Below, piece by piece: positions 10,597 through 19,282 of a stretch of DNA of 64,000 nucleotides. The stretch spans positions 62,001-126,000 of the forward strand of contig CAIVDS010000026.1 of the NCBI GenBank assembly GCA_903904685.1, in the 5' to 3' direction. The translations under genes and the position numbers were made by a program. The notes below the pieces were generated by a model, which had not been told where the DNA came from, did not search any database, and worked only from the letters and a program-made list of their open reading frames with translations. This DNA comes from an uncultured Verrucomicrobiota bacterium. Its GTDB lineage: Bacteria > Verrucomicrobiota > Verrucomicrobiia > Opitutales > Opitutaceae. Each line of letters begins with the position of its first letter. Within the stretch, counting starts at the first letter, position 1.

Positions 10597-11301
10597 ATGC
10601 TCGAAGAACTCAAACGCGAAGCTTACGAGGCCAATCTTGCCCTGCCCAAGCAGGGCCTGATCAACCTTACCTTCGGCAACGCCTCCGCCATCGACCGGGC
10701 CAAAGGCATCTTCGCGATCAAACCCTCGGGCGTCGCCTACGCCGACCTCAAGCCTGCCGATATGGTCCTCATCGACCTCGACGGAAAACAGGTCGAAGGC
10801 TCTCTCCGCCCGTCGTCTGACACGCCCACGCACCACCGCCTCTTCCTCGCGTTCTTTGAGATCGGCGGCGTGGTCCACACGCACTCGTCGCACGCCACCG
10901 CGTTCGCCCAGGCCGGTCGCGAGATCCCCATCTTCGGCACCACGCACGCCGACTATTTTTTCGGCAACGTCCCCGTCACCCGAAAAATGACGCCCGCTGA
11001 AATCGGCGGCAGCGCCTACGAGTGGGAGACGGGCAATGTGATCGTCGAGCTGTTCACTCAGCGCAAACTCGACCCGGCCGATTACCCGGCCGTGTTGGTC
11101 AACCGCCATGCGCCCTTCACCTGGGGCAAGACCGTCGCCAAGGCTGTCGAAGTCGCCGTCGCCATCGAGTGCATCGCGCACATGGCGCTGATGTCCATCC
11201 AGCTCGAACCGAAGCTTCCGATCATCGAAGGCGAGCTCCTCAATAAACATTTCAAGCGCAAGCACGGGTCCGGCGCCTACTACGGCCAGGGAAACTGCTA
11301 G
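10597..11301 (+). CDS. araD: L-ribulose-5-phosphate 4-epimerase
   Basis: Zinc-dependent class II aldolase-fold enzyme that turns L-ribulose 5-phosphate into D-xylulose 5-phosphate, linking arabinose to the pentose phosphate pathway. The 234-residue product has the N-terminal pattern LTFGNASAIDR and SGVAYADLKPADMVLIDLDG. The zinc ligands lie in VVHTHSSHATAFAQAGREIP near residue 91, with a later His in NRHAPFTWGKTVAKAVE near 168. It follows araA by 21 bases and completes the arabinose operon. Confidence 0.96.
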   Translation: MLEELKREAYEANLALPKQGLINLTFGNASAIDRAKGIFAIKPSGVAYADLKPADMVLIDLDGKQVEGSLRPSSDTPTHHRLFLAFFEIGGVVHTHSSHATAFAQAGREIPIFGTTHADYFFGNVPVTRKMTPAEIGGSAYEWETGNVIVELFTQRKLDPADYPAVLVNRHAPFTWGKTVAKAVEVAVAIECIAHMALMSIQLEPKLPIIEGELLNKHFKRKHGSGAYYGQGNC

Positions 11302-11381
11302 TCCATATTGGACGTGATAAATATTGGCGACGCCTTCGCTTGGTGATTGTCGGACTGAACCGAAGGGTTTTGTTTCGTGCA

Positions 11382-12164
11382 ATGATCTACTCCGGATTGG
11401 TTTCGGTCACGTTTCGCAAGCTTTCCCCTGCGGAGATCGTCGCGCTGGTGAAGCAGGCTGAGCTGAAGGGTATCGAGTGGAGTGGCGACGTTCATGTGCC
11501 GTCCGGCGATCTCGGACGGGCGCGCGAGGTGCGCGAAATCACCCAGGAGAGCGGCCTGAGCGTGGCCGCCTACGGGAGCTACTATCGAGTCGGCCAGGGC
11601 GAGAGCCCGGGATTCTCCTTTGAACAAGTTCTCGAAACCGCGGTGGAACTGGGGGCGCCGACAATCCGGGTGTGGCCCGGCGGAGCGGGTTCCGATAGCG
11701 TCAATGAGGAAGGCCGATGGAAGATCATTCAAGATTTACGGCGCATCGCCGATCTCGCGTCGCGCGCGTTGGTGAGCGTCTCGCTGGAATTTCACGGCGG
11801 CACGCTCACCGACACGAACGAGTCCGCCAGCAAACTCATGGTGGAAGTTGATCACGCCAACATCCTGATCAACTGGCAGCCGCACAACGGCGAGACGACC
11901 GGCGAGTGTATGCACGGGCTGGACGAGGTGTTGCCTCGCGTGGGCAATGTGCATGTTTTCCATTGGTGGCCGACGGCGGCGGAGCGGCATCCGCTGGCGG
12001 ATGGGGCCGAGCGTTGGGCCGCATTCTTGACGTTGCTGCAGCAGGTGCCGGGCGACCGGTTTGCGCTGCTGGAATTCGTGAGGGGCGATGAGCCAGAGGC
12101 TTTCCTGCGCGACGCCTCCACGCTCAAACAGTGGCTTGCCCAAGTACAACCGGGCCGCCAATGA
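11382..12164 (+). CDS. TIM-barrel sugar phosphate isomerase/epimerase-like protein
   Basis: A 260-residue xylose-isomerase-like TIM-barrel protein. It opens with SGLVSVTFRKLSPAEIVALV and KGIEWSGDVHVP, the usual first strand and helix of this superfamily. The stretch VSLEFHGGTLTDTNESASKLM near residue 133 carries the metal-binding Glu position, and VHVFHWWP near 188 a His position. ATG 11382 is preferred over an upstream TTG at 11340 because the fold starts there. It lies 80 bases after araD and overlaps the next gene by 4 bases (ATGA). It may act in the same sugar pathway, but codon use shifts from C-ended to G-ended compared with araBAD, so it may be a separate unit. The substrate is unknown. 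Confidence 0.8.
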   Translation: MIYSGLVSVTFRKLSPAEIVALVKQAELKGIEWSGDVHVPSGDLGRAREVREITQESGLSVAAYGSYYRVGQGESPGFSFEQVLETAVELGAPTIRVWPGGAGSDSVNEEGRWKIIQDLRRIADLASRALVSVSLEFHGGTLTDTNESASKLMVEVDHANILINWQPHNGETTGECMHGLDEVLPRVGNVHVFHWWPTAAERHPLADGAERWAAFLTLLQQVPGDRFALLEFVRGDEPEAFLRDASTLKQWLAQVQPGRQ

Positions 12165-12718
12165 ACCGTGAAAATTACCGGGATATTTTCCGGGGGACCA
12201 TCGCAGGGGTGGTGGCGCGGTTCCTTGCGCAAAACCAGTTTGCGCCTGTGGACGAGATGACGCTCGGTGCACTGGCCGACGCCCTTGTATCAATGGGTGA
12301 GGAAATCCGTCGGGTCGTTGGCGCACCGATGGCCGGCGAGTTGCCGGATGATATTGTTAAGGAAGGAGTTGCCAGCGTTCTGGCAGTGTTTTCGCCGCCG
12401 CGATCCGAACTGGCGGGTCTGGTGAAGCAGCTCATCAAAGGATGTTATCAGCCGGATCATCCGCAGTGCCGCGAGTCGTATCATGAGACGGATGCGCATG
12501 GCCGCTGCCGCCGGCAGGAGCTGGCCTATGATCTTACACGGGTGAGTGGGGCGCATTGCGTGGATTGTCCGCATTGGCGAGGATGGACGCCCGATGACCA
12601 TGCGGCACGGCTGGCGGCCGAGTGGAAGGCCGGCTCCGCTGTGTTTTTGGCGCAGCGTGAGGTGTTTTTGCCCGAGGATTTTCGGGCATTGCGCCTGTTT
12701 ACTCGGTCTCACGCATGA
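12161..12718 (+). CDS. Cysteine-rich conserved-looking protein of unknown function
   Basis: A 185-residue soluble protein that overlaps the TIM-barrel gene by ATGA, so the two are translationally coupled. Residues 1-95 are helical in pattern (NRENYRDIFRGTIAGVVARFL, later a segment with DEMTLGALADALVSMGEEIRR). The second half has a cysteine/histidine cluster: CYQPDHPQC near residue 99, then ETDAHGRCRRQEL, then GAHCVDCPHW near 140. That spacing could bind zinc (inference). I do not recognise the family. No signal peptide or membrane segment is seen. Confidence 0.7.
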   Translation: MNRENYRDIFRGTIAGVVARFLAQNQFAPVDEMTLGALADALVSMGEEIRRVVGAPMAGELPDDIVKEGVASVLAVFSPPRSELAGLVKQLIKGCYQPDHPQCRESYHETDAHGRCRRQELAYDLTRVSGAHCVDCPHWRGWTPDDHAARLAAEWKAGSAVFLAQREVFLPEDFRALRLFTRSHA

Positions 12719-12879
12719 TCAAAACGAGCTCGGGGTTAGCCGGTGGGCCGGCATGTTGTCCAGTCGGTGGGACAAGCGCTGTCATGAGACGTCGATCATG
12801 ACCGGCCTCAAGTATGCGGCTTTGCGCCTCGACAAAGAGGCAGGCCGGGGATTGTTTAAACGCCTTTTGTGAAAGTCGC

Positions 12880-15800
12880 ATGAAACGTATCATCCCCGTG
12901 CGTTCGATGAGCTTCGGAACGGTGCTTTTTGCGCTGACGGTGGTTTCCGCCCGCGCCATGGAGGCTATCCCTCTTGCGGTGGTCGGGCCTGATATGGTGT
13001 GGTTTCACTGGATCGGCGGGGTTTTTGCGGTGATAGCGCTGGGCAGTCTATTGGTGTTTGGGATCAATCTGCGCCTCCAGAGCCAAGTGGGAAAACAGAC
13101 GAAGGCGCTGCGGGTATCCGAAGCGCGGATGCGCAATCTTTTTGAAAATACGCCGGTGGCCATCGTAGAGGAGGATTTTTCCATCGTGGTTGCTTGGTTG
13201 GCCGACGTGCGTTGCCAAGGCGTTGTCGATTTGCATGCGTATCTTGCAGCCCATCCGGGTATACTGGAGGAGAAATTCCAGCTGGTTCGCGTGGTCGCGG
13301 CCAATCACACAGTTCTGCGGGTGAGCGGTGTGCAGGATCTGGCTGACTACGCTCGTCTGATAGTCGAAACCCGAACACCCGAGATGGTGGGTGCGTTCGA
13401 GGCTCAGTTGGTCTCATTATGGGACGGGGCCACCGAAATGACTCGTGAGTTGCGATATCGTGGGGTCGATGGTCGCCCAGGGCATAGTCTCATGCATTGG
13501 AGCGTTCCCCATGAGGACGGACGTCCCGATCATACCCGGGTGCAGATAGCCTTCACCGATTTGGGGGTTCTCCGTGAAACTGAGGAGAAACTGCGCGATG
13601 TCGAAGATCGCTGGCGTCTGGCGGTCATTAGCATCAACGCAGGTATCTGGGAGCATAATCTCTCTACTGGGGAGATTTTCCTATCCGACCGGTGGAAGGA
13701 GATCATCGGGTTTTCCCCCTCCGAGTTGCCTGATGTTCACACAGCGTTCTCGGAACGCATCCATCCCGAGGATGTAGGGCGAGTGAAGCAGGCGATGGAT
13801 GATTATCTCTCGGGTCGGAGCAACAATTATTCCGCAGAGTTCCGCATGCGTTGCAAGGATGGCAGCTACAAGTGGATTCTCTCCCGTGCCCGTGCGATTT
13901 TCGACTCGGCGGGTAAGCCCAAGCGGATGGTGGGCGCGCATTCCGACATTGATGTCCGCAAACGGGCCGAGGAAGCGTTGCGTTCGTCCGAGGAGCGGTA
14001 TCGCGTGCTTTTTGAAAATTCCCCGGCGGCCGTTCTGGAATTTGATTTACGCGGGTTGCGCGCTTGGGTGGAGGAGATACGAGCGGCGGGGGCGGTCGAT
14101 TTTGACTCTTATGTGCAGAGCCGTCCCGGACTTTTTGAAGGGATTCTCGCCGGAGCTGTTCTGGTGGATGTAAATCGTGAAGCGCTTCATTTAATCAACG
14201 CGAAGAGCAAAGAGGAGGCCATCGAGGCGCTGCCGCGCATCTTGACGGCGGACATGCTCAAGGTCAGTCATGCGCTTTGCCGAGCCATCTGGGAGGGGCG
14301 TCGTGCGATCGAGGGCGAAGTCGTGATCAACGCCATCGATGGTTCGCCGCGCCGGGCTTTTTATCGTTGGTGGGTGCCATCCTTGGAGGGTGAACCGAAT
14401 TTTGCCTGGACGCAAATTGTGCTCGTCGATCTCACGGGTCTCAAGCTCACAGAGGAGGCACTTGCCGCCGAGCGTGAACGGTTGAGCGTGACCTTGCGGG
14501 CCATGGTCGAGGGGGTGATTACCACTGACATGCAGGGCAAAGTGCTTTTCATTAACGAGGCGGCGAGCCAGCTAACCGGCTGGAGTGAAGAACTCGCGAT
14601 TGGCCGACGGATCGATGAGGTTTGCGTGCTTCGCCATGAAAAAACGCACGAGTCCCTGCCTACGCCTGCGACAGCGGCGATCGCAGATCATGTGGTTGTC
14701 GAGCTTCCCGTTAGCACGGTGCTGATGGACCGCACAGGTGTTCCTCATCTGGTCGAGGGCCGCTGCGCGCCGATTCATAACACGCAAAGCTATGCGATCG
14801 GCGCGGTGATGGTGCTTCGTGACGTGACGGAAAGCGCGCGGCTTGAAAATGAAATCCTGCGTGCCTCCAAGCTTGAGTCCGTCGGTATCCTGGCCGGTGG
14901 CATCGCCCACGACTTTAATAACCTGCTCGCCGTCGTGATGGGTAATCTCACCTTGGCCATGTTGGATTCGCAGGTAATGGCGGCAGCCGGCCGCTGGCTG
15001 CAAGACGCCGAGCGCGGCGTGATGCGGGCGCGTGATCTCACGCAGCAGTTGCTTACCTTCGCACGAGGTGGCGAGCCGGTGCGCTCGGCGGTCCGCTTGT
15101 CCGAGGTGGTGCGGGAGGCGGCCAATTTCGCCCTGCACGGCTCGAAAGTGCGTTGCGACTTCGCGATTGACGACAATCTGTGGACGGCGGAAGTGGACAA
15201 GGGACAGATCGGGCAGGTGGTGCAAAATCTCGTGATTAACGCGATCCAGGCGACCCCCGAGGGCGGTGTCATGCATATCGCGATGCGTAACGAACGTCTG
15301 CATGCATCTGCCTCCCGCCCACTGGTGGACGGCAATTACCTTTGCGTCGAAATCCGCGACACCGGCTCGGGGATAAAGCCGGAGCATCTGGCCCATATTT
15401 TTGATCCGTATTTTACGACCAAGCAGTCGGGCAGCGGTCTCGGTCTCGCGACGGTTTACTCGATCATTCGCAAGCACCAGGGGCATATCGAGGTCGAGTC
15501 GGAGCTGGGGCATGGGGCGCTGTTTCGTTTCTGGCTGCCGGCTAAGCCGAGTGTGCGCCCTGAATTGCACGAGACGGCTGCGCCGGTCGACCATCTGACG
15601 GGTCGTATCCTGTTCATGGACGATGAAGAGCCGATCCGCACCATCGCTGAGGCGTTATTGAAACGTCTGGGGTTCGAAGTGACCACCGTGTGCGACGGCG
15701 ACGAGACAGTGCGGGTTTATGCGGAGGGTCGGCGCAGTGAACGGCCGTTCGATCTCGTCATTATGGATCTCACGGTGCCAGGCGGCATGGGAGGGAAGGC

Positions 15801-15987
15801 CGCGATGGCCGAGCTTATCAAGATAGATCCGCAAGTGAAGGGGATCGTCTCAAGCGGTTATTCCAGCGATCAAGTGATGTCCAATTATCAGGCCTACGGT
15901 TTCAAGGGCATGGTGCCCAAGCCCTACAAACTTATCGACCTCGCCAAGGCGATTCGCAGTGTGCTTGAAAATGTGAGCATGGACTGA
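12880..15987 (+). CDS. Hybrid sensor histidine kinase with four PAS-like regions and a receiver domain
   Basis: A 1035-residue membrane-anchored hybrid kinase. After a short signal-like segment, a membrane helix covers about residues 40-66 ([19 protein letters not shown]). Four PAS-like modules follow. The first and third begin [13 protein letters not shown] and [13 protein letters not shown] and share the same unusual layout. The second is PAS/PAC type, ending at [13 protein letters not shown], and the fourth begins [14 protein letters not shown]. The NtrB-like H-box [11 protein letters not shown] has His 677, followed by an ATPase domain ([18 protein letters not shown]). The C-terminal receiver starts [10 protein letters not shown] with acceptor Asp 963 in [10 protein letters not shown]. 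No cognate output regulator is adjacent. ATG 12880 is used rather than an upstream 12814 start. The ligand is unknown. Confidence 0.93.
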   Translation: MKRIIPVRSMSFGTVLFALTVVSARAMEAIPLAVVGPDMVWFHWIGGVFAVIALGSLLVFGINLRLQSQVGKQTKALRVSEARMRNLFENTPVAIVEEDFSIVVAWLADVRCQGVVDLHAYLAAHPGILEEKFQLVRVVAANHTVLRVSGVQDLADYARLIVETRTPEMVGAFEAQLVSLWDGATEMTRELRYRGVDGRPGHSLMHWSVPHEDGRPDHTRVQIAFTDLGVLRETEEKLRDVEDRWRLAVISINAGIWEHNLSTGEIFLSDRWKEIIGFSPSELPDVHTAFSERIHPEDVGRVKQAMDDYLSGRSNNYSAEFRMRCKDGSYKWILSRARAIFDSAGKPKRMVGAHSDIDVRKRAEEALRSSEERYRVLFENSPAAVLEFDLRGLRAWVEEIRAAGAVDFDSYVQSRPGLFEGILAGAVLVDVNREALHLINAKSKEEAIEALPRILTADMLKVSHALCRAIWEGRRAIEGEVVINAIDGSPRRAFYRWWVPSLEGEPNFAWTQIVLVDLTGLKLTEEALAAERERLSVTLRAMVEGVITTDMQGKVLFINEAASQLTGWSEELAIGRRIDEVCVLRHEKTHESLPTPATAAIADHVVVELPVSTVLMDRTGVPHLVEGRCAPIHNTQSYAIGAVMVLRDVTESARLENEILRASKLESVGILAGGIAHDFNNLLAVVMGNLTLAMLDSQVMAAAGRWLQDAERGVMRARDLTQQLLTFARGGEPVRSAVRLSEVVREAANFALHGSKVRCDFAIDDNLWTAEVDKGQIGQVVQNLVINAIQATPEGGVMHIAMRNERLHASASRPLVDGNYLCVEIRDTGSGIKPEHLAHIFDPYFTTKQSGSGLGLATVYSIIRKHQGHIEVESELGHGALFRFWLPAKPSVRPELHETAAPVDHLTGRILFMDDEEPIRTIAEALLKRLGFEVTTVCDGDETVRVYAEGRRSERPFDLVIMDLTVPGGMGGKAAMAELIKIDPQVKGIVSSGYSSDQVMSNYQAYGFKGMVPKPYKLIDLAKAIRSVLENVSMD

Positions 15988-16305
15988 GTTTGCCGCGCCC
16001 ACCTACTCCGTCTGATACCATCCTCGCTTTCATCCATATAATCATTGGCGCGTTTTAAATAAACCCGCCCCGAGGCAAACCGCGAAGTATCGCTTTGCCC
16101 CGATGTCAGCGGGCGGTCTTCATCCAACCGCAGCAAGCTGTCGGGTATTGGTGCCGCACTTCATAAATCCATAAGACCTCCAAAGAGGAAACTATAGTTT
16201 GTTCCTTTTTGAGCTGTCTTGCCTCTTGCTGGCGGCATGAACAATACCCTGGAGACAGGTTGCTTACTCCGCTCAAAATTCTGTTTTAGCCTAGCTTAAC
16301 CGTTT
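15988..16305. other. Non-coding stretch between kinase and broken lipoprotein copy
   Basis: No reading frame here resembles a protein. The stretch is more AT-rich than its surroundings. The only structure I can support is the palindrome at 16186-16206, listed separately. A promoter for the material downstream would have to lie in the last 100 bases, but no clear -35/-10 pair stands out. Confidence 0.5.
16186..16206. promoter_or_regulatory. Palindrome aaactatagttt inside a longer dyad
   Basis: The sequence aggaaactatagtttgttcct contains a perfect 12-base palindrome, AAACTATAGTTT, at 16189-16200, with outer arms AGGAA and TTCCT. A run of T follows. It could be an operator for a dimeric repressor controlling the region that leads to the copper ATPase, or a weak hairpin terminator of the kinase gene about 200 bases upstream. 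Nothing in the sequence decides between these. Confidence 0.3.
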
Positions 16306-16482
16306 ATGAATTTCAGGCTCATTCTTGTGCTTTTGATTACTCTGTCCGGCCTGTTCTTTCTCGACAGCTGCAACACTTTTCAGAGCCGGGCGAAATAGAA
16401 AGCCGCCGTCTTCAATACGCTCGAAGCCGCCACACCGCCCGCCACCGGTAAAAGCACCGGCGGCGCATGCTGCGACTCATGA
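16306..16482 (+). pseudogene. Truncated, nonsense-interrupted copy of the lipoprotein gene at 18663
   Basis: ATG at 16306 begins MNFRLILVLLITLSGLFFLD, then SCNTFQSRAK and a TAG stop at 16396. Reading on gives KAAVFNTLEAAT, then unrelated residues to TGA at 16480. The intact gene at 18663 has the same layout: membrane segment, lipobox Cys, TFQSRAKQKAAVFNTLDAAT. Bases 16384-16433 match 18741-18790 at 48 of 50 positions, and the stop is a CAG-to-TAG change. After 16433 the similarity ends, so most of the gene is missing. An alternative is a 30-residue lipoprotein-like leader peptide, but the near-identical DNA past the stop favours a decayed duplicate. Confidence 0.75.
16384..16433 (+). repeat. 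Direct repeat, left copy (pair with 18741-18790)
   Basis: Fifty bases starting agccgggcgaaa are 48/50 identical to 18741-18790 in the same orientation, 2357 bases away. The two copies bracket the copper ATPase gene. The differences are T for C at 16396, which creates the stop, and A for T at 16425. Recombination between the copies would delete or duplicate the ATPase. Confidence 0.85.
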
Positions 16483-16508
16483 TGTTCGATGGACATGAAA
16501 TGAGTCGC
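16472..16508 (+). other. Hairpin-forming inverted repeat upstream of copper ATPase
   Basis: GCGACTCAT at 16472-16480 pairs exactly with ATGAGTCGC at 16500-16508, and an inner pair ATGT/ACAT lies in the 19-base loop. It lies between the broken lipoprotein copy and the terminator-like hairpin. It has no T-run, so it is not itself a standard terminator. It may be an RNA leader structure. Confidence 0.4.
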
Positions 16509-16555
16509 CTTCCCTCGGTCGCCTGCGCAATCATTCTGAACGGTTGACCCGTCCC

Positions 16556-16585
16556 AAGCCGTCCCCGCGCAGGGACGGCTTTTTT
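16556..16585 (+). terminator. Intrinsic terminator 13 bases before the copper ATPase start
   Basis: AAGCCGTCCC pairs perfectly with GGGACGGCTT around a CGCGCA loop, followed by six T. This is a textbook rho-independent terminator. It ends only 13 bases before the ATG of the ATPase, leaving no space for a promoter between them. It may end transcription of the broken lipoprotein region, or act as an attenuator for the ATPase. Confidence 0.85.
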
Positions 16586-16598
16586 ATCCTGCCGCGAC

Positions 16599-18608
16599 AT
16601 GCACTCCGCCCAAGACACCACACGCATCGACGACGACACACCCGTTTACATGGGCTTGCCCCATGAACGCGTGCTGCGGCCCCGCTTCTTGGTTGCGCTC
16701 GCCCTCACCCTGCCGGTGCTTGTCCTCGCGATGGGCGGCATGGCGTTTCCGCACGTCTTCCATTCCCTGCCGCCCAGACTCAATGGCTGGTTGCAACTCG
16801 CGCTCACCACGCCGGTGTTTTTTTGGAGCGGACGTTTCTTCATCGGCCGCTGGTGGAAATCCCTGCGCGAACAGGACGCCAACATGTTCACACTCACCGT
16901 CACCGGCACGGGTGCGGCGTATTTTTACAGCATGTTTGCCGTGCTTTTCGGCGACCATTTCCCGGCCTCTCTGCATCTCCAAGGCCACGGCGTTCCTCTC
17001 TACTTCGAAGCCACCGCCTTCATCACGACCATCGTGCTCCTCGGCCAAATCTTGGAGCAACGCGCCCACGCCCGCACCGACGCCGCCATCCGTGCGTTGA
17101 TGGATCTCGCGCCTACCGCCGCCCACCGCGTCCGCGACGGTCGCGAAGAAGATATTCCTCTCGCCGACATCGCCGTCAATGACACGCTCCGCGTCCGCCC
17201 CGGCGAAAAAATCCCCGTGGACGGCGCGCTCACCGACGGCGCCAGCGACGTGGACGAAGCCATGCTCACGGGCGAACCCGACCCCGTCGTCAAACGGATC
17301 AGCGCCAAGGTCAGCGCCGGCACGCTCAACACCACCGGCTCATTCCTTTTCCGCGCCGAACGCATCGGTCGCGACACGCTCCTCGCGCAAATCATCCGTC
17401 TCGTCGAAGAGGCGCAGGAAAGCGAAGCGCCCATCCAACGTCTCGCCGACCGCGCCTCCATCTGGTTCGTGCCCGCCGTCGCCGGAATCTCAGCGCTCAC
17501 CTTTGTGCTCTGGCTTTGGCTTGGTCCCGCGCCCGCGCTCATCCCGGCGCTCGTGAACGCCGTCGCCGTCCTCATCATCGCCTGCCCCTGCGCGCTCGGT
17601 CTCGCCACGCCCGTATCGCTCGTAACCGGAATCGGCCGCGGTGCGCAAACCGGCGTGCTCGTAAAAGATGCCGCCGCCCTCGAACGCCTTGTCGCCGCCA
17701 CCACCGTCCTTATCGACAAGACAGGCACGCTCACCGAAGGCAAACCCCGCGTGGCCTCGATCCACCCCGAGCCAAACATTAACGAAAACGAGCTTCTCGC
17801 ACTCGCCGCCGCCGCCGAATCTCCCAGCGAACACCCGCTGGCCCGCGCCCTCGTCGCCGCCGCCAAGGAACGCAACCTTGTCCTCGCGCCCACCCAGGAT
17901 TTCAAGGCCGAGCCAGGTCAAGGCGTGAGCGCCCGCATCAATGGACGCACTGTGCAAATCGGCCGCGCCCCCGGCACGTCCACCGCGCCTTCAACAGCGA
18001 CGCTTGTGGGCGTAACTCTTGACGGAACGTTTTCCGGCACCATCGCTCTGACCGACCCGATCAAGGCCACCACGCCCGACGCCATCCGAGAACTTCACCG
18101 GCTCGGCCTCAAAATCTTCATGGTCACCGGCGACCGCGAAGCCACCGCCAAATTCGTGGCCGGCGAACTCCACCTCGACGGCTTCCACGCCGGCGTCACC
18201 CCGGCACGCAAGCAGGAGATCGTGCGAGAACATCAGGCGCGCGGCGAAGTGGTCGCGTTTGCCGGGGACGGTCTTAACGATGCGCCTGCACTTGCCGCAG
18301 CCGACATCGGTATCGCGATGGGCACCGGCACCGACATCGCCATGCACAGCGCCGGTCTCGTTCTCGTGAAAGGCGACCTGCGCACGCTCGTAAAAGCCAT
18401 CCACCTGAGCCGCGCCACGCTCGGCAACATCAGGCAGAACCTGTTTTTCGCTTTCTTCTACAACGGCCTCGGCATTCCGGTGGCTGCCGGTCTCCTGTAT
18501 CCGTATACTGGATGGCTGCTCAGCCCGATGATCGCCGGCGCGGCCATGAGCCTCAGCTCCATCAGCGTCGTCGCCAACGCCCTGCGCCTCCGCCACGTCC
18601 GCCTCTGA
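16599..18608 (+). CDS. Copper-type (P1B) heavy-metal translocating ATPase
   Basis: ATP-driven metal exporter of the inner membrane, 669 residues. The N-terminus has no CxxC metal-binding domain and goes almost directly into the first membrane helices near residue 30. The actuator motif is TGEP near 226, in place of the usual TGES. The ion-channel motif is CPC in [11 protein letters not shown] near 328. The phosphorylation site is [11 protein letters not shown] near 373, the HP motif is SEHPLA, and the hinge motif is [20 protein letters not shown]. The last helices carry YNGLGIP and [16 protein letters not shown], the TM7/TM8 signature of Cu(I) ATPases. The likely substrate is Cu(I) or Ag(I), known for the family but not proven here. 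An alternative start is ATG 16650. A terminator-like hairpin directly precedes the start. Confidence 0.93.
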   Translation: MHSAQDTTRIDDDTPVYMGLPHERVLRPRFLVALALTLPVLVLAMGGMAFPHVFHSLPPRLNGWLQLALTTPVFFWSGRFFIGRWWKSLREQDANMFTLTVTGTGAAYFYSMFAVLFGDHFPASLHLQGHGVPLYFEATAFITTIVLLGQILEQRAHARTDAAIRALMDLAPTAAHRVRDGREEDIPLADIAVNDTLRVRPGEKIPVDGALTDGASDVDEAMLTGEPDPVVKRISAKVSAGTLNTTGSFLFRAERIGRDTLLAQIIRLVEEAQESEAPIQRLADRASIWFVPAVAGISALTFVLWLWLGPAPALIPALVNAVAVLIIACPCALGLATPVSLVTGIGRGAQTGVLVKDAAALERLVAATTVLIDKTGTLTEGKPRVASIHPEPNINENELLALAAAAESPSEHPLARALVAAAKERNLVLAPTQDFKAEPGQGVSARINGRTVQIGRAPGTSTAPSTATLVGVTLDGTFSGTIALTDPIKATTPDAIRELHRLGLKIFMVTGDREATAKFVAGELHLDGFHAGVTPARKQEIVREHQARGEVVAFAGDGLNDAPALAAADIGIAMGTGTDIAMHSAGLVLVKGDLRTLVKAIHLSRATLGNIRQNLFFAFFYNGLGIPVAAGLLYPYTGWLLSPMIAGAAMSLSSISVVANALRLRHVRL

Positions 18609-18662
18609 TGAAGCGGGTGACTTGCCTCGGGGAACAACCGGGGTAGCGTGCCTCCGACACCC

Positions 18663-19118
18663 ATGAACGCCCGAAGCTTTCCTCTCTTTTTATTCGCCGC
18701 AGTCCTCCTGTTTGCGTTCGCCGGCTGCAGCACCTTCCAAAGCCGGGCGAAACAGAAAGCCGCCGTCTTCAATACGCTCGATGCCGCCACGCAGGCCAGG
18801 CTCGAATCTGGTGAAATTCGCGTGGGCGACACCATGGACGCTGTTTACATCGCCCTCGGGTTTCCCGACGAAAAACGCGTCCAGACCACCGCCAAAGAGC
18901 AGAATGCGGTTTGGATCTACAACCGCTACTGGCAGGAATACCGCGGTGATGCCTTCCAAAGATCACGACCTGTCGCCATCAAGGATCCTTCAACGGGAGC
19001 CACCAAGATTTATTACGAGCCAGTCTACCGTCCGATTTACGAAAACCGCACTCAAGAACGCTTGCGCGTGACTTTCAAGGACGGCCAAGTGTCCGTCATT
19101 GATCAGGCCAAGAATTAA
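18663..19118 (+). CDS. Small outer-membrane-type lipoprotein, SmpA/BamE-like
   Basis: A 151-residue lipoprotein. The signal peptide ends at the lipobox FAFAGC near residue 20, so it should be lipidated and anchored on the periplasmic side. IRVGDTMDAVYIALGFPDEKR near residue 56 resembles the SmpA/OmlA (BamE) pattern in which a G...V...LG-P turn begins the small domain. This resemblance is weak. ATG 18663 is used, since the GTG at 18648 only adds residues before the signal. It follows the copper ATPase by 54 bases. A broken partial copy lies on the other side of the ATPase at 16306. Its role in copper handling is unproven. Confidence 0.8.
   Translation: MNARSFPLFLFAAVLLFAFAGCSTFQSRAKQKAAVFNTLDAATQARLESGEIRVGDTMDAVYIALGFPDEKRVQTTAKEQNAVWIYNRYWQEYRGDAFQRSRPVAIKDPSTGATKIYYEPVYRPIYENRTQERLRVTFKDGQVSVIDQAKN
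18741..18790 (+). repeat. Direct repeat, right copy (pair with 16384-16433)
   Basis: This is the copy inside the intact lipoprotein gene, covering codons just after the lipobox (SRAKQKAAVFNTLDAAT region). It is 48/50 identical to the left copy. It is presumably the source, because here the frame is open. Confidence 0.85.
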
Positions 19119-19282
19119 AAGCCTCGAAAAGGCCGGTGGTGGTACTCGGTGGGGTCTGGCGCACACAACCCGCTCGCTGAAATGGCCGTTCCTTCCGATC
19201 GTTATCGTTCCCCTGCCAATTCTCGATCACACAACCGTAAAGAATGAGTCAGGAAAAGACACCGACACTTCGGAGACCGCCA

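Noticed and set aside
12699-12959. Minus-strand 86-codon frame upstream of the histidine kinase
   Set aside because: Covers the kinase start and intergenic DNA, with no ribosome site or family signal.
15988-16305. Possible tRNA or small RNA in the gap
   Set aside because: No cloverleaf, CCA end or conserved RNA motif could be traced.
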